DNA of 64,000 nucleotides from Apoderus coryli (Eukaryota; Arthropoda; Insecta; Coleoptera; Attelabidae): the NCBI GenBank assembly GCA_911728435.2, contig OU452211.1, positions 5,642,001 to 5,706,000 on the forward strand, written 5' to 3'. This document shows, in pieces, positions 1-11,700 of this stretch (its first letter is position 1; each line of letters begins with the position of its first letter). The notes below the pieces were generated by a model that ran no database searches, was not told the DNA's origin, and saw only the letters and a list, made by a program, of their open reading frames with translations. A program made the translations under genes and the position numbers.

Positions 1-49
1 TTTTTCAATATTAAATCAAAGTTTTTCCCGTCTCAGAAAAAAATAGTGT

Positions 50-141
50 ATCATACACGGGAAAAAAGTTAGATTTTAGCTCTCGGTTTTTTGTCACACA
101 ACCTCGAGCTAAAATCTAGTACTTTTTTCCCTTGTATAATA
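50..141. repeat. Imperfect inverted repeat, arms ~38 bp
   Basis: Arms at about 50-86 and 102-141 are near-complementary around GGGAAAAAAGT and AGATTTTAGCTC, with a 15-base spacer. It looks like a small foldback or the tip of a palindromic element. No coding content. Confidence 0.6.
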
Positions 142-525
142 AATAACTATATTTTAAATGGAAAAAACAAGGCCGCAAGAGTCATACGGGTTGGTCTTCG
201 TCTTGCACAGCGCGGTTGTTCTGGTCTTGGTCTGGTTCTTGCAAGTTTTTAACCAGTGTCGACCATCATTACCAATGGTAGGCTTTATTTGTTTTCTATA
301 GATATGTCAAATTTTAATTCGACTTTCGTTTAATCAACCAACTTCAAAAGACACTGTTTACGACCTGTTTCGCTGCGCGAGCGGTGTAGGTCCAAAATGT
401 TGATGGTTTGCGGCTCACAATATTATTTTATTGATTTATTTATTTTATTGATTTACTTATTTGCGTTACATAAATGAAATTTCTTCATAACAACAAAGTA
501 CAAACTTATAACAATACAAATTAAA

Positions 526-1238
526 AAATGATTCCCTAACAAAAAGCGATTTAATTTTCCCGAGAAACAATTTAGGCGAAATTTCCGGTCTGCATTGGTT
601 CTTCATCCACAATTTCATCTGAATCATCAACTTCCTCGTAGGTTTTTTCTTCCACATTGGAGCATGTTTCAGAACCATGACAATTTGAGCATAAATTTGT
701 GCATTTTAAACCATGTTTTCGGCAGCCAGATTTTAAACTTTTACATCCAGTTATCTTCATAACAAGTAAATACAAACTTATATCTAATGTTGGCCTATAA
801 GTAATTACCTATTGCAATTTGATTTGAAGTTTATCCGGAATACATTTTAGATTTTAAGGTTTTTAGGTTAGTTTTCTTTTTGTACTTAGTTTTCTTTTTG
901 TACTAGCATAAGCTCTACCACCCATGAGGGTCTCTAATTCTCTTACGTTGCATTTTATTTTTTTATTGTTACAGTTGTAATTTCAGTTTTTTGAGCGAAT
1001 AAAGTATTATTTATCTATAACAATACAAATCAAAAAGTTCAAAATATAACAACACTAATTATTTATAAAACAAAAACAATCAAATGTATATTTAAAAAAA
1101 GAAATTCATGTAATAAAATTTACAAGCACACACAAAATATTACAAAAAAAAATTTAGAGCACATTCGAAATATTCTTCCATAGAATAAAATGATTCCCTA
1201 ACAAAAAGCGATTTAATTTTCCCAAGAAACTATTTAGG
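526..1238. repeat. Direct repeat pair (~50 bp) about 660 bp apart
   Basis: The segment at 526-575 recurs with few changes at 1188-1238, including ATTCCCTAACAAAAAGCG and TTTAATTTTCCC. The first copy overlaps the 3' end of the Cys-rich fragment on the - strand, so both are probably pieces of one transposon 3' end. Confidence 0.6.
572..775 (-). pseudogene. Cys-rich C-terminal fragment, probably transposon-derived
   Basis: The - strand reads KSGCRKHGLKCTNLCSNCHG, then CSN and an acidic tail (EEVDDSDEIVDEEP), then stop. This CxC-like cluster with an acidic tail resembles the C-termini of uncharacterised insect transposon-derived proteins. No upstream domain is present, so it is a fragment. The family assignment is inference. 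Confidence 0.4.
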
Positions 1239-2179
1239 TGAAAGCTCTCTCTCATGGCAAGCAAATATTGCTCTATCTACTCGATGCCTGTCCAGTTTAT
1301 GACTAGTGGAGTACTGATGAACAGCCGAATGTGGCGTGTACATATTGAACATAATATATCGTTGTTTTCTTCCTTTAAGAAGTTAATGTGAATGTTGTTC
1401 CTAAGGAGAACACTAGCTATGCTGTAGTAGGGCTTTACTTTGACACTTTTTCCCTTCGTGTCACTTAGTGTAATGTATTGACGATGTGTTAAGTAGTCGA
1501 TGGTAATGAACAAAAAAAACACGATAGCCTAACTAATGGAGGGTTGACAAATGCAAATGAACAATCTATATGGCTATTCGCATTTACTTTTATCATTTCA
1601 TTCATATATTTATTATTATTCGCCGTTTTCTGTGCTTATAATTTCCATTAGTATTTGATAAAATTCACTGTGACTGTTATACGCCACTGTAACCGTAGAA
1701 GGTAGAAACAGCGCGCTATCTTTGTTACATGGTAAGGCACTCTCAACAGGTAAATAATAACGGCAAGCTAATCAAATACAAAAGGACTGTTTCTTTGAAA
1801 AAACAATTTGGTTGGTTGTATATTGAGGCTCGGGATTGTTTGTCATATTTTTTTTTTATTTTTGATTCTGTTTTGTTTGCTTTTCTTTGCTAATTCGTTT
1901 ATTTTTTGTGCGGATAATTTAGATAGACAGTCTTCTTGGGAATACATTTTAGGTCGAGAAGAAACGCGCATGCATATTTAAGTTGAAAGGAATGTTGTTC
2001 AAATGACTAATGATTCAATGTTTGATATTTGTGTAATTTATGCTGTCATAGAAAACAAATAGATACCTACTAATGGTGTTTGGTAGGAGATCTGAAATTA
2101 CCACCAATGCATTGCTAATAATATGTCAAATGGAACACCCAATATATTTTTTGATTTTCGAAATGTTCATGTAATTATA

Positions 2180-3440
2180 CGAGGGTTGCCTTTTATATTT
2201 CGAGATTTGGCAACCCTGGTGTTGCAATATGGCAACTGACAGCTCTATCGTAAAGTTGGACATTTTTGAGGTTACTTATACGTACTCAGAACGTTTTGAC
2301 ATACGAGCTCTATTTGTATTGTTTACAGTAACTTAAAAGATTCATCTCGGCCCAAAAATGGAATTAAATCGTGAACATTTTCGTGCGATTATTTTTTACA
2401 ACTTTCGACGTGGATTAACTCAGCAACAGTGCATGGATGAACTTAATTCAATTTTTAGCGATGAAGCTCTATCAAGGACCAGTGTTTATCGATGGTATGG
2501 TGAATTCAATCGTGGTCGTAGTTCACTCCAAGACGAATTTCGTGAAGGTCGTCCAAAATCAGTTGTTCCGAAAACCATTGATGCTGTGCGCGAACTGATA
2601 TTGCAAGATCGTCATGTGACCTATCAAGAGGTTGAGACAACATTAGGCATTAGTGGGACCAGCATACATTCAATATTGCATAAACATTTGACTGTCAAAA
2701 AAAATTTGATCGCGTTGGATGCCACACAATTTGTCAATCGCTCAAAAAAATGCTCGTGTCGATTGGTCGAAAGAAATGCTCAAAAAATACGATCGCGGTG
2801 CTTAGAAACACGTCTATGACATCGTGACAGCTGATGAATCGTGGATTTACCCGTATGAGCCCGAAAGTAAACAGCAGTCGACTGTATGGGTGTTTCAAGA
2901 TGAGCCAAATCCAACAAAAGTTGTGCGCGCACGAAGCACTTCCAACCAAATGGTCGCCTGTTTTTTCGGAAAAACTGGACATGCCGCAACCGTACCACTA
3001 GAACAACGCAGAACAGTCAATTCTGAGTGGTACACAACCATTTGTTTGCCAGTTGTCTTCCAAGAAATCAGGAAAACCAACCGCCGAAGACGGATCACTC
3101 TTCACCACGACAATGCGAGCTCTCACACCTCGGCTCAAACAACTGCATTTTTGAGCACCCAAAACATCGATTTGATGAGTCATCCGCCGTATTGTCCTGA
3201 CTTGGCACCGAATGACTTCTTTTTATTCTCTTCTTCACCTGAAGAAGCGGTTGCTGCATTCAGAATGCATGTTTTGGAGATGCCTCAATCCGCGTGGCAA
3301 AAGTGCTTCAACAATTGGTTCAAACGCATGCAAAAGTGTATAGATCTTCATGGGGAATATTTTGAAAAACAATAAAGTGATTTTCGATGATTAATATTTG
3401 TTTTTGTTCTCTAATCCCGAAATATAAAAGGCAACCCTCG
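2180..3440 (+). mobile_element. mariner element with intact TIRs and broken transposase
   Basis: Terminal inverted repeats are 23 bp perfect (2180-2202 and 3418-3440, starting CGAGGGTTGCCTTTTA) and continue imperfectly. The element is 1261 bp and is bounded by TA at 2178-2179 and 3441-3442, the mariner target duplication. Length and TIR type fit a normal ~1.3-kb mariner. It cannot move itself but has termini that could be recognised in trans. The subfamily is not assigned. Confidence 0.93.
2358..3375 (+). pseudogene. mariner transposase (D,D34D), frameshifted
   Basis: Cut-and-paste transposase acting in the nucleus on the flanking TIRs. The N-terminal helix-turn-helix part is open from ATG 2358. 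A frameshift in the A-run near 2697-2706 and in-frame stops (TGA near 2708, TAG near 2811 in the restored frame) break it. The catalytic part follows in the frame of 2824-3375. The triad is visible as TADESW, HHDNAS and PNDFF, with 34 residues between the last two Asp. The family signature YSPDLAP has become YCPDLAP. A segment after DFFLF is deleted before PEEAV. The C-terminus MQKCIDLHGEYFEKQ is intact. Confidence 0.92.
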
Positions 3441-3442
3441 TA

Positions 3443-3748
3443 TATTTGCTTAAGTCGCGCACTTTGGGAGTGGTTTAGAATTCTAAAAATATAGTTAAGG
3501 GCAGAAAAATTAAAACTGCTCTTGCCCCTTGGAACATAATGAAAAAATCATTAATAAAAATAATAAATAATAAAATATATATTTGTCAAAAAATTAAAAA
3601 TAATTTGTAGACATAGGTATCAACAAACAAAACATATAAAACATAAGAATAATAATTAATACATACAGGTACATCGTCAAATAAATAAATAAATCAATTA
3701 AGATGCTTAAAGTAAATTAATTAAGTAAATATTCTACAGTTCAATATA
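3443..3748. other. Spacer between two transposons, no gene
   Basis: AT-rich, with short A/T runs and an AATAAATAAAT tract. Nothing recognisable. Confidence 0.6.
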
Positions 3749-3750
3749 TA

Positions 3751-4090
3751 CAGGGTGGTCCAACGAAAAGTTTGCACCTAGCTTTTCTCTTTTTTTTGTA
3801 GTCGAATGCGAAAATGCTCGGACACGTCGATTTTGCTTTTGAGGGGGACACATTTTAAACATATTTTTCGATCTGCGCCTTTAACCCCCTAGCGGGGGTG
3901 AGTAACAACCCTAAAATTTTAAATGGAAAGAGGGGTCTAATGACATATCATTTGAAAGGACACAAAATTGTCTTTCTAATGATACCCTATTTGTCGAATT
4001 TTACTAAAACAGTTAATACGAAAACGACTTTAAAGACATTAAGCCGATAATTTTGGTATTAATGAGAAATACAAATAAGTTTTAATTATT
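3751..4090 (+). repeat. Left ~340-bp TIR of D,D41D copy 1
   Basis: Pairs with 5498-5837. Differences seen include A/T in GGGGGACACA versus its partner and one base in the ACACAAAATTGTC segment. Copy 2 is perfect at both of these sites. Confidence 0.9.
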
Positions 4091-4319
4091 ACGACTGAAA
4101 ACAACTACAATCATTTCTAAATTATTTACTTTGAAGAAAAACGGGATTTCAAAAACACTATCTTATTTATCAGAACTAAATTCCTCACTAATCGTTTGCG
4201 TTTTTTGTTGAAATAAAAACTGCAGATACGTGTAGGAAAAGAATTTACACCGTTTATTTTAGTCTTTTCATTCATTCAGTTTGGTTGCTTCTCAAGTTAT
4301 TTTACTTTTACCGTACAAA

Positions 4320-5393
4320 ATGATTTATTCCATTCTAGAACGAGTTGAAATTGTTAAACTTTATTTTCAAAATAATAGTAGTGCTAGACTTACGGCTCGC
4401 TTATTTAATGAGAGACATCCCGATAAAAATGTGAATGATGTGTACGTTGGCAAGTTAGTTAAAAAGTTTGTAGATACCGGATCTGTCTGTAATGTAAAAC
4501 ACCATCCGCAGAAACCGATCAGAAATGAAGCTGTGGAAGTCGCTGTTTTAGGGCATGTTGAAATGGATCATAGTCAAAGTACCCGTCAACTAGCTGAAGC
4601 CTCAGGTGTCTCCCGTTCGTCCATAATACGAATTTTAAAAGCGTACAAATTTCATCCGTACAAAATCAAATTAGTACAGGAACTAAATGAGGATGATCCT
4701 GATAGAAGGCTGCAATTTTGTGAAGCAATGAGCCAGCGTTTAATTGAAGATCCGCAATTATTATTTAACATTTGTTTTTCCGACGAATGCACATTTTATT
4801 TGAATGGAGCTGTAAATAGGCACAATTGCCGTTACTGGGATGACAGTAACCCACATTTATTCCGTGAGGTTCATACCCAGTATCCTCAAAAAATAAACGT
4901 CTGGTGTGGCATATTAGGAAATCATATTATAGGACCACTTTTTATTCCTGGAAATTTAACTGGTGAAGTGTACCTAAACATGCTTGAAGACACAATTGAT
5001 CCTTTAATAACACAAATAATAGAAGATGACCAAAATCATACTGCTGATCGGCTTTATTTCCAGCAAGATGGAGCACCTCCGCACTATGTGGCTCCTGTAA
5101 GACAGTTCTTAGATGACCGGTTCCCTGGACGGTGGATTGGAAGGAGGGGCCCAATTGAATGGCCTGCCAGGTCACCGGATTTATCGCCTTTAGACTTTTT
5201 TCTTTGGGGGCACTTAAAAAATAAATGTTTTGCCACGAAGCCCGAGTCCATAGAAGATCTTCGCCAACGCATTACAGAAGAGTGCAGAAACATAACACCT
5301 GATATGCTACAAAATGTTAGAAATAGATTTGAACAAAATCTGTATTATTGTATGGAATCAAATGGGTCACATTTTCAACATTTGTTAATGTAA
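4320..5393 (+). CDS. D,D41D transposase, intact (357 aa)
   Basis: Cut-and-paste DNA transposase of the Tc1/mariner superfamily. The reading frame is open further upstream from a TTG at 4281, but the first ATG is 4320 (MIYSILERVEIVKLYF), which I take as the start. N-terminal half: helix-turn-helix DNA-binding region (residues ~1-115, with RQLAEASGVSRSS). Catalytic Asp residues are D155 (FSDECTF), D250 (FQQDGAPPHY) and D292 (LSPLDFFLWG), with 41 residues between the last two. This spacing is known for the insect rosa/D,D41D group. No stop or frameshift. It differs from copy 2 at only three residues (H/Q, A/T, P/L). Potentially functional. Confidence 0.93.
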   Translation: MIYSILERVEIVKLYFQNNSSARLTARLFNERHPDKNVNDVYVGKLVKKFVDTGSVCNVKHHPQKPIRNEAVEVAVLGHVEMDHSQSTRQLAEASGVSRSSIIRILKAYKFHPYKIKLVQELNEDDPDRRLQFCEAMSQRLIEDPQLLFNICFSDECTFYLNGAVNRHNCRYWDDSNPHLFREVHTQYPQKINVWCGILGNHIIGPLFIPGNLTGEVYLNMLEDTIDPLITQIIEDDQNHTADRLYFQQDGAPPHYVAPVRQFLDDRFPGRWIGRRGPIEWPARSPDLSPLDFFLWGHLKNKCFATKPESIEDLRQRITEECRNITPDMLQNVRNRFEQNLYYCMESNGSHFQHLLM

Positions 5394-5497
5394 CGTTTTA
5401 ATAAATCAATTTAACAGCTTGTTTACTTTTTTTACAAAGCAATGTTAAAACTAACAAACATTGGAATGTACTAACGATTGCAGGTGTTTTCACTCGC

Positions 5498-5837
5498 AAT
5501 AATTAAAACTTATTTGTATTTCTCATTAATACCAAAATTATCGGCTTAATGTCTTTAAAGTCGTTTTCGTATTAACTGTTTTAGTAAAATTCGACAAATA
5601 GGGTATCATTAGAAAGACAATTGTGTGTCCTTTCAAATGATATGTCATTAGACCCCTCTTTCCATTTAAAATTTTAGGGTTGTTACTCACCCCCGCTAGG
5701 GGGTTAAAGGCGCAGATCGAAAAATATGTTTAAAATGTGACCCCCTCAAAAGCAAAATCGACGTGTCCGAGCATTTTCGCATTCGACTACAAAAAAAAGA
5801 GAAAAGCTAGGTGCAAACTTTTCGTTGGACCACCCTG
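5498..5837 (-). repeat. Right ~340-bp TIR of D,D41D copy 1
   Basis: Reverse complement of 3751-4090, ending CACCCTG before TA. Confidence 0.9.
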
Positions 5838-5944
5838 TATATACAAAACACACAATACAAACTACTATCCAGTGTGTAAATCGCTCAAAAATTAACGCAC
5901 GTCACCTACTGTATAAAAAGCTTTTTCTAACAAATACGTTTTTA

Positions 5945-7100
5945 GAGCTTTACGGAATCGACGAAGGGATGATAGCAATTTGATTTCCATTGACAGATGG
6001 TTTTTGCATTTTTTTTGCATTGTATATAATCGAGCTTTTGATTAATTCGGAGGATGGGGCTGGCAGATAAAGATCATGTTCAGCGTTTCTAAGCAGATAG
6101 TTATGGAATGGTCTTTCAGAGACATCTGACAGGTGTTTGCAGATTAAGCAGACCGATTCCAATATGAATAAGGAAGGTAGTGTTAGTATTTTAAATTTTC
6201 TGAAGAAGTCCTGGCAATCTCAGAGAGTATCGAATAGCTCTTTTTTGTAATATAAAAATACGCCCAAATTGCGTTGCACAGCATGTATCCCAGAATGGGA
6301 GGGCGTATCGAAGATGGGATTCGAAGAGTGAAAAGTAGACTGTTATGGAAGTTGACAAGTTAAGTTCTTTGGAAACTAATATTAACGCAAAACAGGCAGA
6401 GCTTAATTTTTTTGATAACGCATCAATGTGCAACTTCCACTTCAGGGAGCTGTCAACAACAAGGCCCAGAAACTTCACAGAAGAAACGACGTCAATAGTG
6501 GAATTATTAAGTTCAAAAGACTGCAGCGCACCTTTATATGATACAGATTTTGTTTTCGCAGTGTTCAAGCACAACAGGTTAGAGTCACACCATGATTTGA
6601 TGGTGATTAAGTCTTTGGATACGGTACTATGAAGAGCCACACTATCCGGGCCGCACCAAGTGAAACTAGTATCATCAGCAAAGATACATACTTTACCGCT
6701 GATGTCTAGGCACGTAATGTCGTTGATAAATAGCAAAAACAAAATAGGACCCAACGCCGAACCCTGTGGAACTCCACAATACATCGGCCTGCAAGAAGAC
6801 ACATCCACATTGACCCGCACACACTGACTTCTGTTGCTAAGGTACGACCTCAACCATCCCAGTGGAACCCCCCGAATTCCGTAGTGCTGTATCTTGTTAA
6901 TTAGGATGTTATGACTTACACAGTCGAATGCTTTGGAGAAATCACAGAAAACTGATGCTGTAAAGTGGAGATTGTTCAAGTTGGAGTAAACATTGTTGAA
7001 GACGGAGAATATAGCATCATTAGTGCATTTGTTAGCTAAAAATCCAAATTGGTGGCTAGTTAATACTTCATATCTGTGCAGAAATGATAGAAGTCTCCTT
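5945..7100 (-). pseudogene. LINE reverse transcriptase fragment
   Basis: The - strand encodes the RT of a non-LTR retrotransposon: VFCDFSKAFDCV, CGVPQGSALGPILF, CIFADDTSF, VKFLGLVVDSSLKWK, then the C-terminal region. The main open part is 6979-6191. The rest of the C-terminus follows in another frame (6162-5950). Upstream coding (HQFGFLANKC, SVFNNVY) extends to about 7100, where homology stops. The missing endonuclease part fits 5' truncation during target-primed insertion. A Jockey/CR1-type lineage is likely but not resolved. Inactive. Confidence 0.85.
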
Positions 7101-7918
7101 TAAATAAATGGCCCTAAGGCCCTGTTCTAGACGGAACATGAATTCCAATTAAGAATTAAAAATCAATGTTCATCTCAAGTTAAGTTGTTTACATTCAGTT
7201 CCATTAAAAATAACATCTCTGCTGTAATCAGAATTAAATTGTCTGTCGCACATGTAGTTATTTTATAGGTACCCAGTATACATAATATTATGTATTGTGA
7301 TGTTATTAGGTACACTAATCCATTTAAACTATAATAGGAAGTCCTACTACAACTTCCTTTGAACAAAATGTTTGCTGAACCATAAACCGGCAACAATAAT
7401 GGTATTTACCACCTAGACCATATTTTACGTTACACACTATTATTATTATTATTACATACAAACATAATAATATTGGAAGTCTTAAAACCTGTTTCCGTTC
7501 TTTATACAGTAGATACATTATTGTTATTATTTAAGCGCAATGTTTGAAGTAAGGCAATTATCGGGTTACGGTAAATTTTTTTTTAATTGTTGTTCTTTCG
7601 GATGTTTGTTTCTTATATATTTTGTTCATACTCTGTTGCAGCTTCTAAAGTGATTTTCATTAATGGATTTTAAACAAACTTAAAGTGCGTTGTTTACATA
7701 AATACAGTCGAACCTCTATACAGGGTTATTCACGCTTTATGGCGCGGAATATTGTGGCCAAACTACTTGACTTTCATTTGTTGGACGTGTGGGCATCTAC
7801 TATGGCTACTTTTTAAAATTTCATATTACAATATATTGAATGTACAAAACCAGCCCAATAAGTCGAGTGTGCGTGATGAGATATCTGAATTCGTGTTTTC
7901 TATCTTAATATCAGAAAT
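7101..7918. other. Non-coding spacer
   Basis: AT-rich with a short ATT run near 7439-7454. A possible transposon end (CAGGGTTATTCACGC) lies near 7721. No gene seen. Confidence 0.5.
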
Positions 7919-8475
7919 ATGCGTTCAAAAACTGTTGAACTTGACTTATTGCTGATGCAACAACAGTATTCGGATGTTGTTTGCCTATCAGAAACGTGGT
8001 GTAAGTCCAATGAAATTGAAGCACTGAAACTTAGTCAATATAAATTGATTAGTTATTTTTCACGGCGGCGGAGTCTCCATTTTTGTGAGATTAGATTTGA
8101 TTTCTTACACCAGAGATATTTTAGTGAGGGCATCGGAGAGTATTTTTGAGATATGCTGTTCAGAACTTCAGATGTCTGGTAAGCGCTATTATATTGTGTG
8201 CTTATATCGAGCACCTCATTCAAATTTAAGTGAATTTAAGTTGGAATTGGAAATATTTTTAAACAATCTTCAATTTCAAGATAGACATCAATTTCAAAAG
8301 AGACTTTCTTTTATTGTGTGGAGATTTTAATATTGATTTTGCAAATAAGGATACGAGATATGTTGCTGAGGTTTTGAACCTTTTAAGAAGTTTCAATCTG
8401 TCTCAATGTGTTTTCGACTATACTCGTGTACAGGGTGAATCGAAGAGCATAATAGATAACATTTTCTAGGTCTTT
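7919..8475 (+). pseudogene. LINE apurinic-like endonuclease fragment
   Basis: Pieces of the endonuclease/exonuclease/phosphatase domain of a non-LTR retrotransposon: VVCLSETWC (7974-8000), a shifted frame with SIFVRLDLISYTRDILV and YYIVCLYRAPHSNLSEF, then CGDFNIDFAN, LSQCVFDYTRVQGESKS and IIDNIF, then stop. At least two frameshifts. It ends about 100 bp before the BAMBI exon 2 acceptor, so it lies in BAMBI's upstream intron. Confidence 0.82.
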
Positions 8476-8577
8476 GTGAATAATTCAAATTTAGGGTTTT
8501 CGCTTTGTTTCCTACTTATTGTTTTTGTATGAAATCGAAATTTCGTGTTCGATCTAACATATCTTTTTTAATTCCAG

Positions 8578-8731
8578 ACGATGTGCGATGCTTTTGTAAT
8601 CTACCGACATGTGTCAGCACCGGCTACATGTGCAAATCGACTGAAGGTGGCTGTTTTTCCGATCTTTTGGACCATTCACATCGTTTTACAATTTATAAAG
8701 GGCGGCATGGATGCATCGAATTACTAACAGA
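8578..8731 (+). CDS. BAMBI: BAMBI exon: N-terminal extracellular cysteines
   Basis: Acceptor TTTTTTAATTCCAG ends at 8577 and donor GTAAGT starts at 8732. The exon begins with the last two bases of a codon (upstream phase 1) and ends with two bases of one. It encodes six cysteines in the BAMBI/type I receptor pattern. Confidence 0.93.
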
Positions 8732-11700
8732 GTAAGTTATAAATTACACATGCCTTGAGCAACATTTATAATTATAATTGTGTGCATAATCTACAACAAC
8801 ATATTGTTGTAGATTTGAACGTTGATTTTGATTTAATGTAGGGAATAGGGAATAAACCTGCCAGTGGCGGCTAGTCGGGGTAGGCAAGGCCTACCTTTAA
8901 AACTTCGCCCTAAATTAAATACTCAATTTATTATTATTGACTCCATAATTAAAAAAAATTTACAATTTAAAAAAAATTCGCACCATTTTCTTCATATCCA
9001 TTTTTTACTTAGTGCCTACCTAATAAAATTACCCACGAGCCGCCACTGCTTAACACCAAAAGTGCGAGATTTCTTCCAAAAAATCGTCCTTCAAATTTTA
9101 TCGAATTTATGCGTATTTTTGGTCGTCAATGTATAAAAAATAATTAATACCAAAAATACCTGTAGCTGTCAAAGTTAACGATTCAGATCTTCAGATTCAG
9201 ATAAATTTATAATATAAAATATTAAATCAGGACATTACTCTTAAAAGTGCGAAAATACCTCCAATTAAATTGTTGTGTAATACATTTTTATTATTCGAAA
9301 ATAATAAACTTAATAAGCATGCTGGTTTTACAACAATATTTTAATGCATAATTCAAAAATGAGCGGTAAAAGGGTGCGAGAACTTTGTGTCCTACTTATC
9401 GACATGTTTTTTATTATGTGGTCATTATTTAATTCTTTATAGTAATATTAACGTACAGCAACGACTTTTGCACCTGCAAGTAGAGATCGTTGCGCAACAA
9501 TAAATTATTAAAGTACCGACCGACATTAGGTATATTATCTTTACGTATGGTTTGGTAGATATAAAAAACATTTAATACGGACAGTGGGGAAAGAGCATGG
9601 ACGATATACACGTATAATCAAGATCCTGGATATATTCCTAGGTAATTACTATTACAATTTTTTTGTAATATGAAAAGAAATGTATTGGTATCTAATCTTT
9701 GAAATCAGATGATGCATGACGCTTCCATCTGCATGACATTGTTGTTCTAAATGAAAGTAATGAAATAATTATTAAGATTATTGAAGATTCTAGAAATAGT
9801 TCTAGAAGGGGCATTTTTAATGCCGCGGAATAGGGGATAAGGATAGAAAATAAAAATGCAATACAGTATAGTCTTTCTAATCTTAATTTAAAATATATAA
9901 ATATAACGATTCTACTGGGGCTATGCGTTCCCATGCCTCTTTACATTAGAAATGGGCATCGAATGCAGCGTTTTTTTTATACATTTCTCCCTCGTATATA
10001 AGACTTATAATAAATCATGCCTGTCAAAAGATACCGACAGTAATAAAAGTAACTACAGTGACTGAAAAAAGTTGGGTTAATGACTTTGCAAATAAATATA
10101 ATAATAATAATAATGACTTTATTGCAATATATATCATATTACAACAGGCGAAGTTGAAGCTTAGCTTCCTATCTTAACCTAAGTATTTTACCTACGGCAA
10201 TACATTGGAATTTATTGTATTTGAGATACGTATAAACAAAAATAAAAATTTTTACTTTGAAACCTTGGGTATCAGTAACGAGCTCTTTCATAGATTAGGG
10301 AACGTATGTGTCTATACAACTATTGACGAGATGCAGAATAACTGGGACAATATATGGATAACAGTTGCAGTTTGTTTGTATGCCAGTTTTCAGGGGTTTT
10401 GGTTTTTTTATACTTATTAAGGGCTTTATTTCTCAGGGCCATTTTGTTTTTTATATCCTACGTCAACCAGGCTGCCGTGAATATGAATGAAACAAATAAT
10501 TTTTGGCAACGTGTTATTTTCTCTGTTCTGAAACGTAGGAGGATGGACTTCACTTACGAACGGTTTTAATGGTCATGGTGAGTTTAGCAAAATATTATTA
10601 TCTAGCTACTCTAACTACTTAAAAAACCTATCATTTTCATTCTTTATTTTGAAAAATGTATGTTGTTATTGCCTTATTTCCGCCTTGTTGTGTCCCACCT
10701 CTTTCAGACCTCACGAGCCGCCACTGAAGTAGTCTATATAAATATAATAATAAATACATATTTATTAATAAATAATGAGTGATAAAATCAAACTTTGGCG
10801 CCGTACAAGAGCTGATGCTTTTAAAACAACCGGGAAATATTGTAACATAAATTGTTTTTCCATATATACAGCTTCCCAGTCATTAGCATTCCCCTCCGTC
10901 CTCGGTTCCAAACTAATCAAGAGATGAAATTGATAAATAATTATCAATAATTTATGTCTACGCATTTTTCCGCTATTTATAGTACTTATAGGGTTGCCAG
11001 GCATCATTTTTTAAGTTCTTCATTAGTTATCATTATTATTATTTTAATGTTAATGTATTTAGTAATTTTTATCTGCCCTTTAATTGGATCTTTATCTGTC
11101 TGGGGAGTTAAATAAATAAAAATAACTTTCGTTCTTACTTTCCGTATTCGATGTGCGCGCGATTCCTTGGTTCTGCCAGTAACACCCTATATGTGTCACC
11201 TATTGATGAGCTGGAGGTTGTTAAGATCATAGAGAGTATGTCTCGGAGCGTCGCGAAGGATGTATTCGGCTTGAGCAATAGTCTCATCAAAAAAATTAAT
11301 TATGGAATTTGTGTACCTTTAAAAATAATTATAAATAAATGTTTTAGTGATGGAAAATTTCCACAAAAACTAAAACTTACTAAAGGATGATCCTGGAGAG
11401 GTTAGCAATTATCGACCTATTTCTATAATACCAATCCTCTCTAAGCCAATAACAGGTTATACGAATTTTTGGAGAAATACCAACTTATCTCAGAATCACA
11501 GTATGGTTATCGAAGGCGAAGTTCTCCAAAACAAGCAATCCTAAGGTTGGTGCGGTCTATTGTTGATGCAATGGAGAGGGGTGAGACTCTTACACCAATA
11601 TTCTGTGATCTTAGCAGAGCATTTGATTCTGTGATCCATACAATTCTTTTAGCAAAATTGCCTCTGTATGGTGTGAGAGGGCTTGCTTTGAACTTCATTG

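Larger units (their letters stand above)
302..2177. other. Flank without a recognised host gene
   Basis: AT-rich DNA. It holds the Cys-rich TE-like fragment at 572-775 and a direct repeat of about 50 bp (526-575 and 1188-1238, sharing ATTCCCTAACAAAAAGC). A short tandem copy of TTTTCTTTTTGTACT lies near 882-903. I see no exon with good splice sites here. BAMBI exon 1 would be expected here or further upstream, but nothing fits its phase. Confidence 0.5.
3751..5837 (+). mobile_element. Full-length Tc1/mariner D,D41D (rosa-like) transposon, copy 1
   Basis: 2087 bp, bounded by TA (3749-3750 and 5838-5839) and starting CAGGGTGGTCCAACG. It has unusually long TIRs of about 340 bp (3751-4090 and 5498-5837) that differ at only a few positions; similarity fades over the next 25 bp inward. 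It carries one uninterrupted transposase. A second full copy (48810-50896) has exactly the same length and a truncated third lies at 55500-56759, so the family was active recently. Confidence 0.95.

Noticed and set aside
158..301. Short + ORF (47 codons) with a hydrophobic, GC-richer stretch, considered as BAMBI signal-peptide exon 1
   Set aside because: BAMBI needs an upstream exon ending in phase 1. The plausible donor here (ATG|GTAGGC) is phase 0, and the only phase-1 GT in frame has a poor donor context. The GGTCTTGGTCT-like repetition may be low complexity.
4281..4319. Upstream extension of the D,D41D transposase from a TTG
   Set aside because: TTG is not a usual eukaryotic start, and ATG at 4320 begins the conserved helix-turn-helix region. 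The same applies to copy 2 (50366 versus 50327).
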